Shown in pieces: positions 24,963 through 33,475 of a stretch of 64,000 nt of DNA (the first letter of the stretch is position 1; every line of letters begins with the position of its first letter). The DNA is from JAHFUI01 sp039931615 (lineage in GTDB: Bacteria > Acidobacteriota > Vicinamibacteria > Vicinamibacterales > CAVVIG01): NCBI GenBank assembly GCA_039931615.1, contig JBDTRR010000020.1, positions 24,112 to 88,111 on the forward strand. The letters are read 5' to 3'. The position numbers and the translations under genes are program-made. The notes beneath the pieces were generated by a model, which was not told the DNA's origin, made no database searches, and saw only the letters and a list, made by a program, of their open reading frames with translations.

Positions 24963-26201
24963 TCAGCGCCCGGCCGGGGCCGGCGCGGGGGCTGGCGGCG
25001 TCGCGGGCCGCGCCGGAAACAGGCGCCGGGTCTTGAACCGCCAGCCATCCCTGGTTTTCGCGTAGGTGTCCTCGTAGTGCCCGCCCAGATAGATCGAGCC
25101 TGGCTCGCCCTTCTCGTTGATGTCGAACACCACCAGGTATTGCTTGCCCCTGGCGCCATCCGCCGCGGGCTCGATGACGTGATTGGTCAGGTAGTGGCGG
25201 ACGTAGGCCGGGCCGCGCGGCTGCGCGCGCGCCAGCGCCATCAACTGGTCGTGGCCCGAGGCGCCGGCGAATTCGGCGTCGGGCGTATACAGACTGGCGT
25301 ACGGCTCGCCGTTCTCGCCCTGGCCGTAACCCGAATCGAGCGCGTGGCCGTAGCTGGCGACGAGCTGGCCAATCTCGATGTAGTCGAGGGCGGTCAGCGC
25401 CGACTGCCGGGTCGGCGCGATGAACTGTGCCGGCGGCAACGGACCGGGCTCGACCCCCTTGTCCGCGTCCGCCGGAATGCGCGGCGGCGCGAGCGGAGTC
25501 GGGTTCGCCCCCCGTTTCGACGGAATGAAGTCCCGGCGCTTGAAGCGCCAGCCGTCCGTCGTCTTCACGTAGACGTCTTCGTAGTGCCCGCCGGTCCTGG
25601 CGAGCTCGCCGTTCCTGCGGCCGATCATGTCCCACTGGTTGACCGTGCCGCCCTGTCCGGCGCCGCGAGCCGGCGGAGCGGCCGCCCCATCAAGAGCCGG
25701 GGCCGGAGCCGTTGGCGCTGGGGCCGCTGGCGCTGGCATCGCTGGATTGGGAGCCCCGGCGCCAGGCGCCGCCTGGCCGCGCTGACCGTCGCCGTTCTGC
25801 CCGCGGCCGGCCTGACCGAACGTCAGCTCGAACAGATACTCCCTGCCGATGGCACCCTCCGGCGTCGGCTCGATGACGTGGTTGGTGATGTAGTGCACGA
25901 CGTTGGACGGCCCGAGCCGGCCGCCGCGCGCGAGCGCCGCGAGCTGCTCGCGCCCCTTCGAGTACGGCCGGATGAACTCGCCGTCGGCCGAGAACAGATC
26001 AGCGTAGTCGTAGCCGTTGTTGTTGCCGGTATCGACGGCAAATGGATAGCGGGCGACCAGTTGTTTGATCTCGATGTAATCGAGATCGGTCAGCGCCATC
26101 GGCTTCGCCGGCGCCGGCCGGCTCTGGCCGTGCAGGGTCAGCAGCGGCATCACCACGCCGACGCCGATCGTCGCCGCCAGCCCGATCTTCCACTTCGCCA
26201 T
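24963..26201 (-). CDS. double-domain secreted NTF2/SnoaL-like protein
   Basis: Protein of 412 aa: one signal peptide and two tandem NTF2-like domains. Domain 1 begins LTDLDYIEIKQLVARYPFAVD and contains HYITNHVIEPTPEGAIGREY; it carries a long Gly/Ala/Pro insertion before GHYEDVYVKTTDGWRFKRR. Domain 2 begins LTALDYIEIGQLVASYGHALD and contains HYLTNHVIEPAADGARGKQY and GHYEDTYAKTRDGWRFKTRR. Both keep Tyr-x4-Asp and the His. ATG at 26201 with GGGAGGAG 5 bases upstream. The double form looks like in-frame fusion of adjacent duplicated genes; NTF2 folds commonly dimerise, so a covalent pseudo-dimer is plausible. Confidence 0.85.
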   Translation of the reverse strand: MAKWKIGLAATIGVGVVMPLLTLHGQSRPAPAKPMALTDLDYIEIKQLVARYPFAVDTGNNNGYDYADLFSADGEFIRPYSKGREQLAALARGGRLGPSNVVHYITNHVIEPTPEGAIGREYLFELTFGQAGRGQNGDGQRGQAAPGAGAPNPAMPAPAAPAPTAPAPALDGAAAPPARGAGQGGTVNQWDMIGRRNGELARTGGHYEDVYVKTTDGWRFKRRDFIPSKRGANPTPLAPPRIPADADKGVEPGPLPPAQFIAPTRQSALTALDYIEIGQLVASYGHALDSGYGQGENGEPYASLYTPDAEFAGASGHDQLMALARAQPRGPAYVRHYLTNHVIEPAADGARGKQYLVVFDINEKGEPGSIYLGGHYEDTYAKTRDGWRFKTRRLFPARPATPPAPAPAPAGR

Positions 26202-26220
26202 CTTCGCTCCTCCCGCGTCG

Positions 26221-27297
26221 TTACCGGCCCGGCGCCGGCGCGGCCGCGCCGCGCGCGGCCGGCTGTTCCGGTGGATTGCCCGTCGCCGAAGCGATGAAGG
26301 TACGGGTCTTGAACCTCCACCCTTCCGCCGTCTTCGCGTAGACGTCCTCGTAGTGGCCGCCCAGGAAGATCGAGCTCGGCATGCCGTTTTCCCCGATATC
26401 AATCGCCACCAGGTATTGCCGGCCCGTGGCGCCACCGGGCGCCGGATCAATCAGCTGGTTCGCCAGGAAGTGGCGCACGAACATCGGCCCGTGCGGCGCC
26501 GACGCGGCCAGCCGGGCCAGCGCCTCGCGGCCCTCGGTGCGCGGCTGCCTGAACACGGCGTCCGGCGTGAACAGGTTGGCGTAGGAAGCGCCATTGTCCG
26601 GATCGACGTCGAGTGCGTACGGATACCGGGACACCAGTTGCTGAATCTCGAGGTAGTCCTCGACCGTGAGGCGGGGCTGATTGCCCGCCGGCTGACGCGC
26701 CGGCTCCGGCGCCAAGGCAGGCTCCGCCGACAGCTTCGCCGGCGGCGTGATCGGCGCCGGTGGCGGCTGCACCGGCTCGCCGGACTTCGACTCGTAGTAG
26801 GTTCGTGACTTGAAGCGCCAGCCGCCAGCAGTCTTCACGTAGACGTCGTTATACAGGCCGCCGTGATCGATCGTGCTGGCCGCGCCGTTCCCGCCGTTGC
26901 CGATGTCGAAGATCGCCACGTAGGTCCGGCCGACGGCGCCTTCGGCGGTCGGCTCGACGACCAGATTGGTCACGTAGTGGCTGACGAACGAGGGTCCCCG
27001 CTTGCCGCCGCGGGCGAGGGCGGCCAGCCGGTCGCGGCCCTGATACGAGCGGCCGGCCGGGCCCTGATTGGTCCCGGTGAACGTCGCGTCCGGCGCGTAG
27101 AGATCCGCGTAGGCGTAGCCGTTATCGGCGCCACTGTCGAGCGCCCAGCCGTACCGATTGACCAGCTGCTGAATCTCGATGTAGTCGAGCGCGGTCAATG
27201 CCGGCGTCCGCGCCGGCGCGTTGTTCGACTGCCGCGCGGCAATCAGCGCGCCCAGACAGATGATCAATGCGGCGCCCAGCCCGGTCTTCTTCAGCAT
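26221..27297 (-). CDS. double-domain secreted NTF2/SnoaL-like protein
   Basis: Protein of 358 aa with one signal peptide and two NTF2-like domains. Domain 1: LTALDYIEIQQLVNRYGWALD, NGYAYADLYAPDATF, HYVTNLVVEPTAEGAVGRTY, GGLYNDVYVKTAGGWRFKSRTY. Domain 2: LTVEDYLEIQQLVSRYPYALD, ASYANLFTPDAVF, HFLANQLIDPAPGGATGRQY, GGHYEDVYAKTAEGWRFKTRTF. A Pro/Ala linker of about 40 residues joins them and a short Ala/Pro tail follows. ATG at 27297 with GAGG 7 bases upstream. It ends 19 bases before the next double-domain gene. Each domain is closer in layout to the single-domain paralogues than to its own partner in loops, which suggests several duplications. Confidence 0.85.
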   Translation of the reverse strand: MLKKTGLGAALIICLGALIAARQSNNAPARTPALTALDYIEIQQLVNRYGWALDSGADNGYAYADLYAPDATFTGTNQGPAGRSYQGRDRLAALARGGKRGPSFVSHYVTNLVVEPTAEGAVGRTYVAIFDIGNGGNGAASTIDHGGLYNDVYVKTAGGWRFKSRTYYESKSGEPVQPPPAPITPPAKLSAEPALAPEPARQPAGNQPRLTVEDYLEIQQLVSRYPYALDVDPDNGASYANLFTPDAVFRQPRTEGREALARLAASAPHGPMFVRHFLANQLIDPAPGGATGRQYLVAIDIGENGMPSSIFLGGHYEDVYAKTAEGWRFKTRTFIASATGNPPEQPAARGAAAPAPGR

Positions 27298-27323
27298 GCC
27301 TGTTCCTCGATGTGGCCGATTGT

Positions 27324-27866
27324 CTATCGGGGCGGCGCCGCTTGCCGGGGCGGCGGCCGTTCCGACGGCAGGAACTGCCGCTGCTTGAAGCGCCAGCCCC
27401 CGGGCGTCTTGACGTAGACGTCCTCGTAGTGGCCGCCGCCGAAGATGGCGTTCGGCCGGTCGCCTTCGCCCATGCGGATCTGCACCAGGTACTCCTTCCC
27501 CGTCGCACCGCCGGCCGCGGGCTCGATCACATGGTTCATGATGAAGTGAAACGCCGACTGCTGGCCGCGCGTGTTGCGGCGCGCCAGCGCCGCCAGCGCG
27601 TCGCGGCCGGTCGTGGCGCGGCCGGTGCGGTCCAGGAACGCTCCGTCCGGCGCGAACAGCGACGCGTAGACGTTGCCGTTGTCCGCCCCGGTGTCGACGG
27701 CGTACGCATACCGCGCGACCAGCTGCCGGATCTCGATGTAGTCGATCGGCGTCAGGCTCGCCGCCGGGGAGGCGGGACCCGCCCCGCTGTTCTGCGCCGC
27801 CGCGGCGACCGCCGCAGCGACACCCAGGATCACGGCGAAGGCCGGCGTGCGCGTCCACGTGAACAT
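27324..27866 (-). CDS. secreted NTF2/SnoaL-like protein
   Basis: Protein of 180 aa: signal peptide (VILGVAAAVAAAAQ), single NTF2-like domain: LTPIDYIEIRQLVARYAYAVD, GNVYASLFAPDGAFLD, HFIMNHVIEPAAGGATGKEY, GGHYEDVYVKTPGGWRFKQRQF. Keeps Tyr-x4-Asp and the His. First of the four-gene NTF2-like run, 53 bases after the ankyrin stop of cassette 3, so the run may be a downstream extension of that operon. Confidence 0.83.
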   Translation of the reverse strand: MFTWTRTPAFAVILGVAAAVAAAAQNSGAGPASPAASLTPIDYIEIRQLVARYAYAVDTGADNGNVYASLFAPDGAFLDRTGRATTGRDALAALARRNTRGQQSAFHFIMNHVIEPAAGGATGKEYLVQIRMGEGDRPNAIFGGGHYEDVYVKTPGGWRFKQRQFLPSERPPPRQAAPPR

Positions 27867-27919
27867 GCCGTGTCTCTCTTTGAGATGGTCAGGCCGGGAG
27901 TACGCCCGTGCGACGCAGT

Positions 27920-29497
27920 CTACCGCTCTTCTTCGGCGGCGTTGGCGGCCGGCTGCTCGACTGGCGGGCGGGAGCTGGCGGCAATCGTTGCCGGTGCCCC
28001 GAGCTCCTGAAACGCCGCCAGCGCGCCGGGAAGCAGTTGTCTGCCGCTGCCGTCCTTGCGCAGGATCGCGACGTCGAGCGGCGTCCGGCCCTGCTTGTTC
28101 CTGGCATCCAGCCTGGCGCCGTGTGCCGCCAGGAACCGGACGATCGATTCGCCCGCGGCCACGTGCATCGCCGTGTCGCCCTGGGCGTTGGCGGCGTTGA
28201 CGTCGAGCCCGAGTTCCACCGCGACCTTGACGGCCGCGAGCAGTTCCTCCTCGGTCGCGCGCTCGTATTCCTGGGAGTCGGCGTTCTGATTGAACTTCCT
28301 GCCGAACCCGGCCGCGAGCATCAGCAGCGTGTTCTGATTCTTCTGCCGGAGCGCCGGATCGGCGCCGGCCGCGAGCAGCAGCCGCATCAGGGCGACGTCA
28401 CCACCCTTGGCGGCCCGCATCAACGGCGTCGTTCCCTCCCCGAGATTCTGGTTCGGTCCGTTGTTGTGACGCTGCATGGTCGGCGCCTTGAGCGCCAGGT
28501 CCGGTTTGGCGCGGTAGGCCAGCAGCGCCTTGACCATGTCGACGCTGTCGAGGAGTCCCGACGGCCGCGAGGTCGGCCGCCCGTGCATGAACGCCAGGGT
28601 GTTCATGTCGACGGCGGCGTAGAGCGGCGTCATCCCGGTGGCATCGGCGACGTCGGGATCGGCGCCCTTCTCGAGCAGGGCGACTCCGAGATCGTAGTTC
28701 GCGTTGATGATGGCGAGAATCAGCGCGGTCGCGCCGTCCGGATCGGCGAGGTCCAGATTGGCGCCGCCGTCGGCCAACGCCCGGGCCGCCTCGATCGCCC
28801 CTTCACGGGCGGCATACATCAGCGCCGTGAAGCCGCCGCGCGGGAGCACCGTCTGCCCCGCCGTCTTGCGCTTGTAGGTGGTCAGGCTCGACGCCAGATC
28901 GGGCTTCGCGCCATGCTCGATCAGCGTCGTCACCGCGGCCGCATTGTCCTGCGCGGCGGCCCACATCAGCGCGGTCTCGCCCAGCCAGCTCTCCTGGGCG
29001 TTGACGTCGGCGCCGCGCTCGATCAACTGCATCACGACGTCGGGGTTGCCGGTACGGGCGGCCGTCATCAGCACCGTCTCGCCCTCGGGCAGCGCCGCGT
29101 TGGCGTCGGCGCCGGCTTTCAGCAGTGCCGCCACGATGTCGCCGTTGCCATTGGTCGCGGCCAGCGCCAGCGGCGTCACGCCGTAGCGATTGATCGCATT
29201 GACCTCGGCGCCGGCGCGCAACAGCGCGTGAACGGTCTCGAGATTGTCCAGCCGCGCCGCCCAGTGCAGCGGCGTGGTCCCATCGGCGGCGCGGGCCCCG
29301 ATTTCAGCCGGCTGCTTCAGGAGCGCCGTGACCGCGGACCGGTTGCCGGCCTTGATCGCCTCGATCAGGCGGGCCGGGGCATCGGCCGCGTCGGCCGGCA
29401 CGGCCGCCAGCACGATCAGCGCGCACACCGCACCCCCACAGCCGACCCCGGAGACGATCGCAGGAACGATCGTAGAGAACCGATGACGGAAGCTCAT
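27920..29497 (-). CDS. exported ankyrin-repeat protein (cassette 3)
   Basis: Protein of 525 aa from ATG 29497; an in-frame GTG at 29509 lies one base after the DUF1552 stop and could be used by coupling. N-terminal hydrophobic export segment (CGGAVCALIVLAAVPADA), then ankyrin repeats (G-ADVNAQESWLGETALMWAAA, G-AEVNAINRYGVTPLALAAT) with the conserved insertion containing YAAVDMNTLAFMHGRP. A C-terminal tail of about 30 residues is Ala/Glu-rich. Its place directly after DUF1552 is the same as in cassettes 1 and 4. Confidence 0.9.
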   Translation of the reverse strand: MSFRHRFSTIVPAIVSGVGCGGAVCALIVLAAVPADAADAPARLIEAIKAGNRSAVTALLKQPAEIGARAADGTTPLHWAARLDNLETVHALLRAGAEVNAINRYGVTPLALAATNGNGDIVAALLKAGADANAALPEGETVLMTAARTGNPDVVMQLIERGADVNAQESWLGETALMWAAAQDNAAAVTTLIEHGAKPDLASSLTTYKRKTAGQTVLPRGGFTALMYAAREGAIEAARALADGGANLDLADPDGATALILAIINANYDLGVALLEKGADPDVADATGMTPLYAAVDMNTLAFMHGRPTSRPSGLLDSVDMVKALLAYRAKPDLALKAPTMQRHNNGPNQNLGEGTTPLMRAAKGGDVALMRLLLAAGADPALRQKNQNTLLMLAAGFGRKFNQNADSQEYERATEEELLAAVKVAVELGLDVNAANAQGDTAMHVAAGESIVRFLAAHGARLDARNKQGRTPLDVAILRKDGSGRQLLPGALAAFQELGAPATIAASSRPPVEQPAANAAEEER

Positions 29498-29510
29498 GAT
29501 CGCCTGCACG

Positions 29511-30827
29511 TCACAGAATCGAGAGCCGGCCGGTGCTCTCGCCGAACGTCAACCCGTCGCATCCGTACATCTCGGCGACGGACACCCAGAGGTTGCCGAG
29601 CTGGGTATGTTCGGGCGCCACAACGTGACGATGACCCTTTCCAACACCGCCGCCGACGGCGAGGAGCGGCAGCGGATACGGACCATGGACGTTGGCGTTG
29701 CTCATGCCGCTGCCGTAGAAGAGCAGCGAGTGATCGAGGAGCGTGCCGTCGCCGTCTGGCGTCTGGCTCAACTTCTCCACCCACTTGGCGAACAGCGACA
29801 CGTGATAGGTGTTGAGCGTCGCGTGCTGCTTGATGGCGTCGGCCTTGCCGCCATGGTGCGAGATGGTGTGATGCGGCGTGCTGATGCCGATGTCGGGGTA
29901 GGTCTTCATGCTGGCCTCGCGCGCCATCATGAACGTTGCCACCCGGGTCAAATCGGCCTGGTAGGCGACCGTCAGCAGGTCGTAGAGCGTCTGGCAGTGT
30001 TCGCCGTAGTTCTGCGGCACGCCGATCGGCGCGTCGAGCTGGGCGACCTCGGCCGTGTTGCGGCTTTCGGTGCGCTGAATGCGCCGTTCGATCTCGCGGA
30101 TGTTGTCGAGATACTCGCCAAGCCGGACCCGGTCGTGCGAGCCGAGGTCGCGCTGGAGGTCGCCGAGGTCGGCTTTGATCGAGTCGAGCACGCTGGCGTC
30201 CTGCCGCATGTGGGCGGCGCGCTGGGCGCCGGTGCCCGGCCGGCCGAACAGCCGCTCGAAGACGACGCGCGGGTTGATCTCCATCGGGACGGGCGAGGTC
30301 GGCGACGCCCACGCAATCGTGTTCATGTAGGCGCAGGCATAGGCCGGGCTGCAGCCGCCGACGTAGCCGGCGAAGTCCTCGGTCGCGACCTCAAGCGATG
30401 GAAACGGCGTGTCCTGGCCGATCTTGTTGGCGATGACCTGATCGATCGTCGTGCCGAGATGGAAGTCCTGTCCTTCGGTCTTCTTCGCCACCGCACCGCT
30501 CAGCCACGCCGCCGACGCGGTGGCATGACTGTCGTCATCGCCAGGCCGGTCCAGGTTGCTGACGACGATCATCGAGTCCTTGAACGGCTCCAGCGGCTTC
30601 AGGATCGGCGTGAACTCGAAACCGGCGCCTTCGCCGGCCGGCCGGTACTGGTCCATGATCGCGCCGTGCGGAATATAGACCGCGCCGAAACGCATGTGCG
30701 GGTTGGCCGCGGTCTTCGCCGTGGCGGTCAACGCCGGCACCATCGCTTCAAGCAGCGGCAGCGCCACCGTCGCACCCATCCCGCGCAGGAACGTTCGACG
30801 AGGCAGCGACGTTTTGGAGATGAACAT
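29511..30827 (-). CDS. DUF1552 family protein with Tat signal (cassette 3)
   Basis: Protein of 438 aa. Twin-arginine signal LPRRTFLRG then GATVALPLLEAMVPAL. Body motifs: GAVYIPHGAIMDQYRP, DQVIANKIGQDTPFPSLEVA, CAYMNTIAWASP, EINPRVVFERLFG, TPHHTISHHGG, DGTLLDHSLLFYGSGMSN, HRHVVAPEH. Full family length. A GGGAG lies about 9 bases before the ATG. It begins 54 bases after the DUF1592 stop. Reaction unknown. Confidence 0.9.
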   Translation of the reverse strand: MFISKTSLPRRTFLRGMGATVALPLLEAMVPALTATAKTAANPHMRFGAVYIPHGAIMDQYRPAGEGAGFEFTPILKPLEPFKDSMIVVSNLDRPGDDDSHATASAAWLSGAVAKKTEGQDFHLGTTIDQVIANKIGQDTPFPSLEVATEDFAGYVGGCSPAYACAYMNTIAWASPTSPVPMEINPRVVFERLFGRPGTGAQRAAHMRQDASVLDSIKADLGDLQRDLGSHDRVRLGEYLDNIREIERRIQRTESRNTAEVAQLDAPIGVPQNYGEHCQTLYDLLTVAYQADLTRVATFMMAREASMKTYPDIGISTPHHTISHHGGKADAIKQHATLNTYHVSLFAKWVEKLSQTPDGDGTLLDHSLLFYGSGMSNANVHGPYPLPLLAVGGGVGKGHRHVVAPEHTQLGNLWVSVAEMYGCDGLTFGESTGRLSIL

Positions 30828-30881
30828 GTCGGCGATTCTCCCAGGCTGAATACAAAAAACGTTGACCGTACACGGCAGGCC

Positions 30882-33362
30882 TCAACGGGACGCCGTCCTC
30901 ACAGCCGGCAACTCGTCGTCCTGCTGCATGGGTTTGAGGCGCTTCTGGAACGGCGCGCTGTTGACGATGCCGAGCACAAGCGATGAGAACCGGTAGTCGC
31001 GCCCGGCCGAGTCCTTCACAATCTTGCGAACCGCCGGCATGTCGTAGTAGTCGAGTCCCCGGCCCAGCGCGTAGGTCAGCAGCTTCTCGGTCAGCGTGCC
31101 GACGAAGATATCGGGACGGTCGACCAGCACCTGCCTCAGCCCCGCCACGCCGTTCAGCTTGGCACCATCCAGGAACTGCCCGGACGCATCGATCGGACTG
31201 CCGTTGTCGCGCAGGCGCCAGCCCCCGACGGCGTTGAAATTCTCCATCGCGAACCCGAGCGGATCCATCAGCTTGTGGCAGCTCGCGCAGACCGGGTTGT
31301 TGCGATGCTCTTCCATCTGCACGCGGATGTTGAGCGGCGTCGTCCCGCCCGGAGTCTCCTTGAGCGGCGGCACATTGGCCGGCGGCGGCGCCGGCGGCAT
31401 GCCGATCAGGTTGGCGAGGATCCACTTGCCGCGCACCGTCGGCGAGGTGCGGTTGGCGTTGGACGTCGAGGTCAGGATGCTGCCCTGGCCGAGCAGACCC
31501 CGGCGGGCCAGGTCGGCGACCGGCACGCGCCGGAACTGGCTGCCGTAGACATTCGGCATCCGGTAGTGTTTGGCGAGCCGTTCGTTGACGAACGTATAGT
31601 CGGCCGTCAACAGATCGATGACGCTGTGGTCCTCGCGCATGATGCTGTTGAAGAACAGCTCCGTCTCGCGCTGGAACGCCTGCCGCAGGTTGTCGTCGAA
31701 CTCCGGAAACAGATCCTCGTTCGGCACCGAGTTGCGCAGGTTCCGGAGCTGCAGCCACTGACCGGCGAAATTCGTCACCAGCGCCTCGGCGCGGGGATCC
31801 GCCAGCATCCGCCGGACCTGCGCCTCGAGCAGCGCCGGCGTCTTCAACCGGCCGTGCGCGGCCGCATCGAGCAGCTCGTCGTCCGGGATGCTGCTCCAGA
31901 GGAAGAAGGACAGCCGCGACGCCAGCTCGTAGTCGCTGACCGCGAACACCGTCCCCGGGGCAACGGTCGCCGGCTCGTGCTCGACGCGAATGACGAACTT
32001 GGGGCTGGCCAGGATCCGCTGCAGCGCCCTCTGGATGCCGGTCTCGAAGGTACCGTCGCGCCGCCCCGCCTTGTAGAAATCGAGCAGACGCTGCGCATCC
32101 TGCGCGGTCGGCGGCTGACGATAGGCCCGCCGGGCCAGGGTCGCGATGATCCGCGTCGCGCACGCCTCTTCACCCGCGGCGTTGGCCGGCCTGCAGACGA
32201 AAATGCGGCGGCGGCTCGGCGTGTCCCCCGGCCCGGTCGGGTTGAAGGGCCCGGTCACGCTCAGCGTTCTGATGTGCGGCATCCCGGAGGCATCGTACGA
32301 GTCGAACGAGCTGCGGAACGGCCGCAGCCGGCGCGTGTTCTCCCCGAGCGATCGCTGCAGGAACCCGACGCCAACCGCCCGCGGCCCGGCCTTGACCGTC
32401 ACCCGGGCCTGCAGCTGCGCGTCGACCGCGTCCGATCGCGACAGCTTCGGCTTCCCGGCGTCGTCTGTGCCCGGAATGCCCGTCGAGGTGCCGCCGATCG
32501 CCGTCAGGAACACCCGCTCACCGTCGAGGGTGAACTCGACCTGCCGCGGATCTTCGAGGCCGCGCGCCGCGTCGACGTTGGTCCGCATCAGCGTCGCCGA
32601 CAGGACGTACTCGCCGTCGAGCGGGAAGGTGTGCGTGGCGACGAGCCCGCCGACGGTGCCAAACGGCTGGCCGTCGACATGTTGATCCTGGGAGTAGTCC
32701 TGACGGAGCACGAAGGTGTCGGACCCGACCGCGACGTCCGGATCGCCCACCGCCAGCGCGCTGATTCTCCCCGCCGCCGTCACGTAGCGCTCGAGCAGCA
32801 CCGATGAGGCGCCGAGCGCTTCGGCCATGTTGTCGAAGCCGTAGGCCGAATCGTCCGCCGGCAGGAGCGCCGCGACATCGCCGACGTCGAGCGCCAGCAG
32901 ATCGCGGACGGCGTTGGCATACTCCGCACGATTGAGACGATGAGGCGGCGGGTGGCCCGGGTTGGGATGGGAAACGGCGGCGCGGTCGAGCTCGCCTTCG
33001 ACCCACGCCGTCAGCCCCTGGTAGGTCGCCGGATCGGGTCGCCGCACACCTTCCGGCGGCATGGCGCCCCTGCGCAGCCGCCGGACGACCTTTTCCCAGG
33101 CGTCGCCGCCCGCCCGAACGTTGGCGAGGTCGAGCGTCTCGAGGCTCAGCCCGGCCGTCTTGACCCGGTCGTTGTGACAGGTGACGCAGTACTGCTTGAC
33201 GACTGCGTTGTATTGGGCGGCGTTGTATTGGGCGGCGTTGTATTGGGCGGCAGACGATGGGGCCGGCGCAGCGGGTTCCTGGGCGGCTGACCCACGCACG
33301 ATGGTCACCCCGGCGGAGGCGATCCACATCGCGGCGGCGGTCACAAAGACGAGTCGCTTCAC
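30882..33362 (-). CDS. DUF1592-type c-type cytochrome (cassette 3)
   Basis: Protein of 826 aa with signal peptide, a short repetitive linker (three AAQYN units), haem motif CVTCH at 59-63, then DUF1587, DUF1595, DUF1592, DUF1588 and DUF1585 modules and a second CXXCH (CASCHKLMDP) near the C-terminus. Landmarks: NRAEYANAVRDLLALD, SRLSFFLWSSIPDDELL, LLTADYTFVNERLAKHY, LTYALGRGLDYYDMPAVR. Start is GTG at 33362 with GAGG 5 bases upstream. The haems and export predict a periplasmic redox protein; partners are the DUF1552 and ankyrin proteins downstream. Confidence 0.9.
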   Translation of the reverse strand: MKRLVFVTAAAMWIASAGVTIVRGSAAQEPAAPAPSSAAQYNAAQYNAAQYNAVVKQYCVTCHNDRVKTAGLSLETLDLANVRAGGDAWEKVVRRLRRGAMPPEGVRRPDPATYQGLTAWVEGELDRAAVSHPNPGHPPPHRLNRAEYANAVRDLLALDVGDVAALLPADDSAYGFDNMAEALGASSVLLERYVTAAGRISALAVGDPDVAVGSDTFVLRQDYSQDQHVDGQPFGTVGGLVATHTFPLDGEYVLSATLMRTNVDAARGLEDPRQVEFTLDGERVFLTAIGGTSTGIPGTDDAGKPKLSRSDAVDAQLQARVTVKAGPRAVGVGFLQRSLGENTRRLRPFRSSFDSYDASGMPHIRTLSVTGPFNPTGPGDTPSRRRIFVCRPANAAGEEACATRIIATLARRAYRQPPTAQDAQRLLDFYKAGRRDGTFETGIQRALQRILASPKFVIRVEHEPATVAPGTVFAVSDYELASRLSFFLWSSIPDDELLDAAAHGRLKTPALLEAQVRRMLADPRAEALVTNFAGQWLQLRNLRNSVPNEDLFPEFDDNLRQAFQRETELFFNSIMREDHSVIDLLTADYTFVNERLAKHYRMPNVYGSQFRRVPVADLARRGLLGQGSILTSTSNANRTSPTVRGKWILANLIGMPPAPPPANVPPLKETPGGTTPLNIRVQMEEHRNNPVCASCHKLMDPLGFAMENFNAVGGWRLRDNGSPIDASGQFLDGAKLNGVAGLRQVLVDRPDIFVGTLTEKLLTYALGRGLDYYDMPAVRKIVKDSAGRDYRFSSLVLGIVNSAPFQKRLKPMQQDDELPAVRTASR
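33206..33250. repeat. 15-bp tandem repeat, three copies
   Basis: Three perfect copies of CGTTGTATTGGGCGG within the DUF1592 gene, giving repeated AAQYN residues immediately before the haem motif. Cassette 2 has an unrelated 15-bp unit at the same place. Confidence 0.9.
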
Positions 33363-33475
33363 CTACACCTCAACTGACAACCATGTTATTGGCACACCTC
33401 TAACGCGCGTCTCATTTTTACTACAGTCCTGGCCGTTCTCCAAGTCGAAAGGCCAATGGTTGCATCGTGTTGCCG

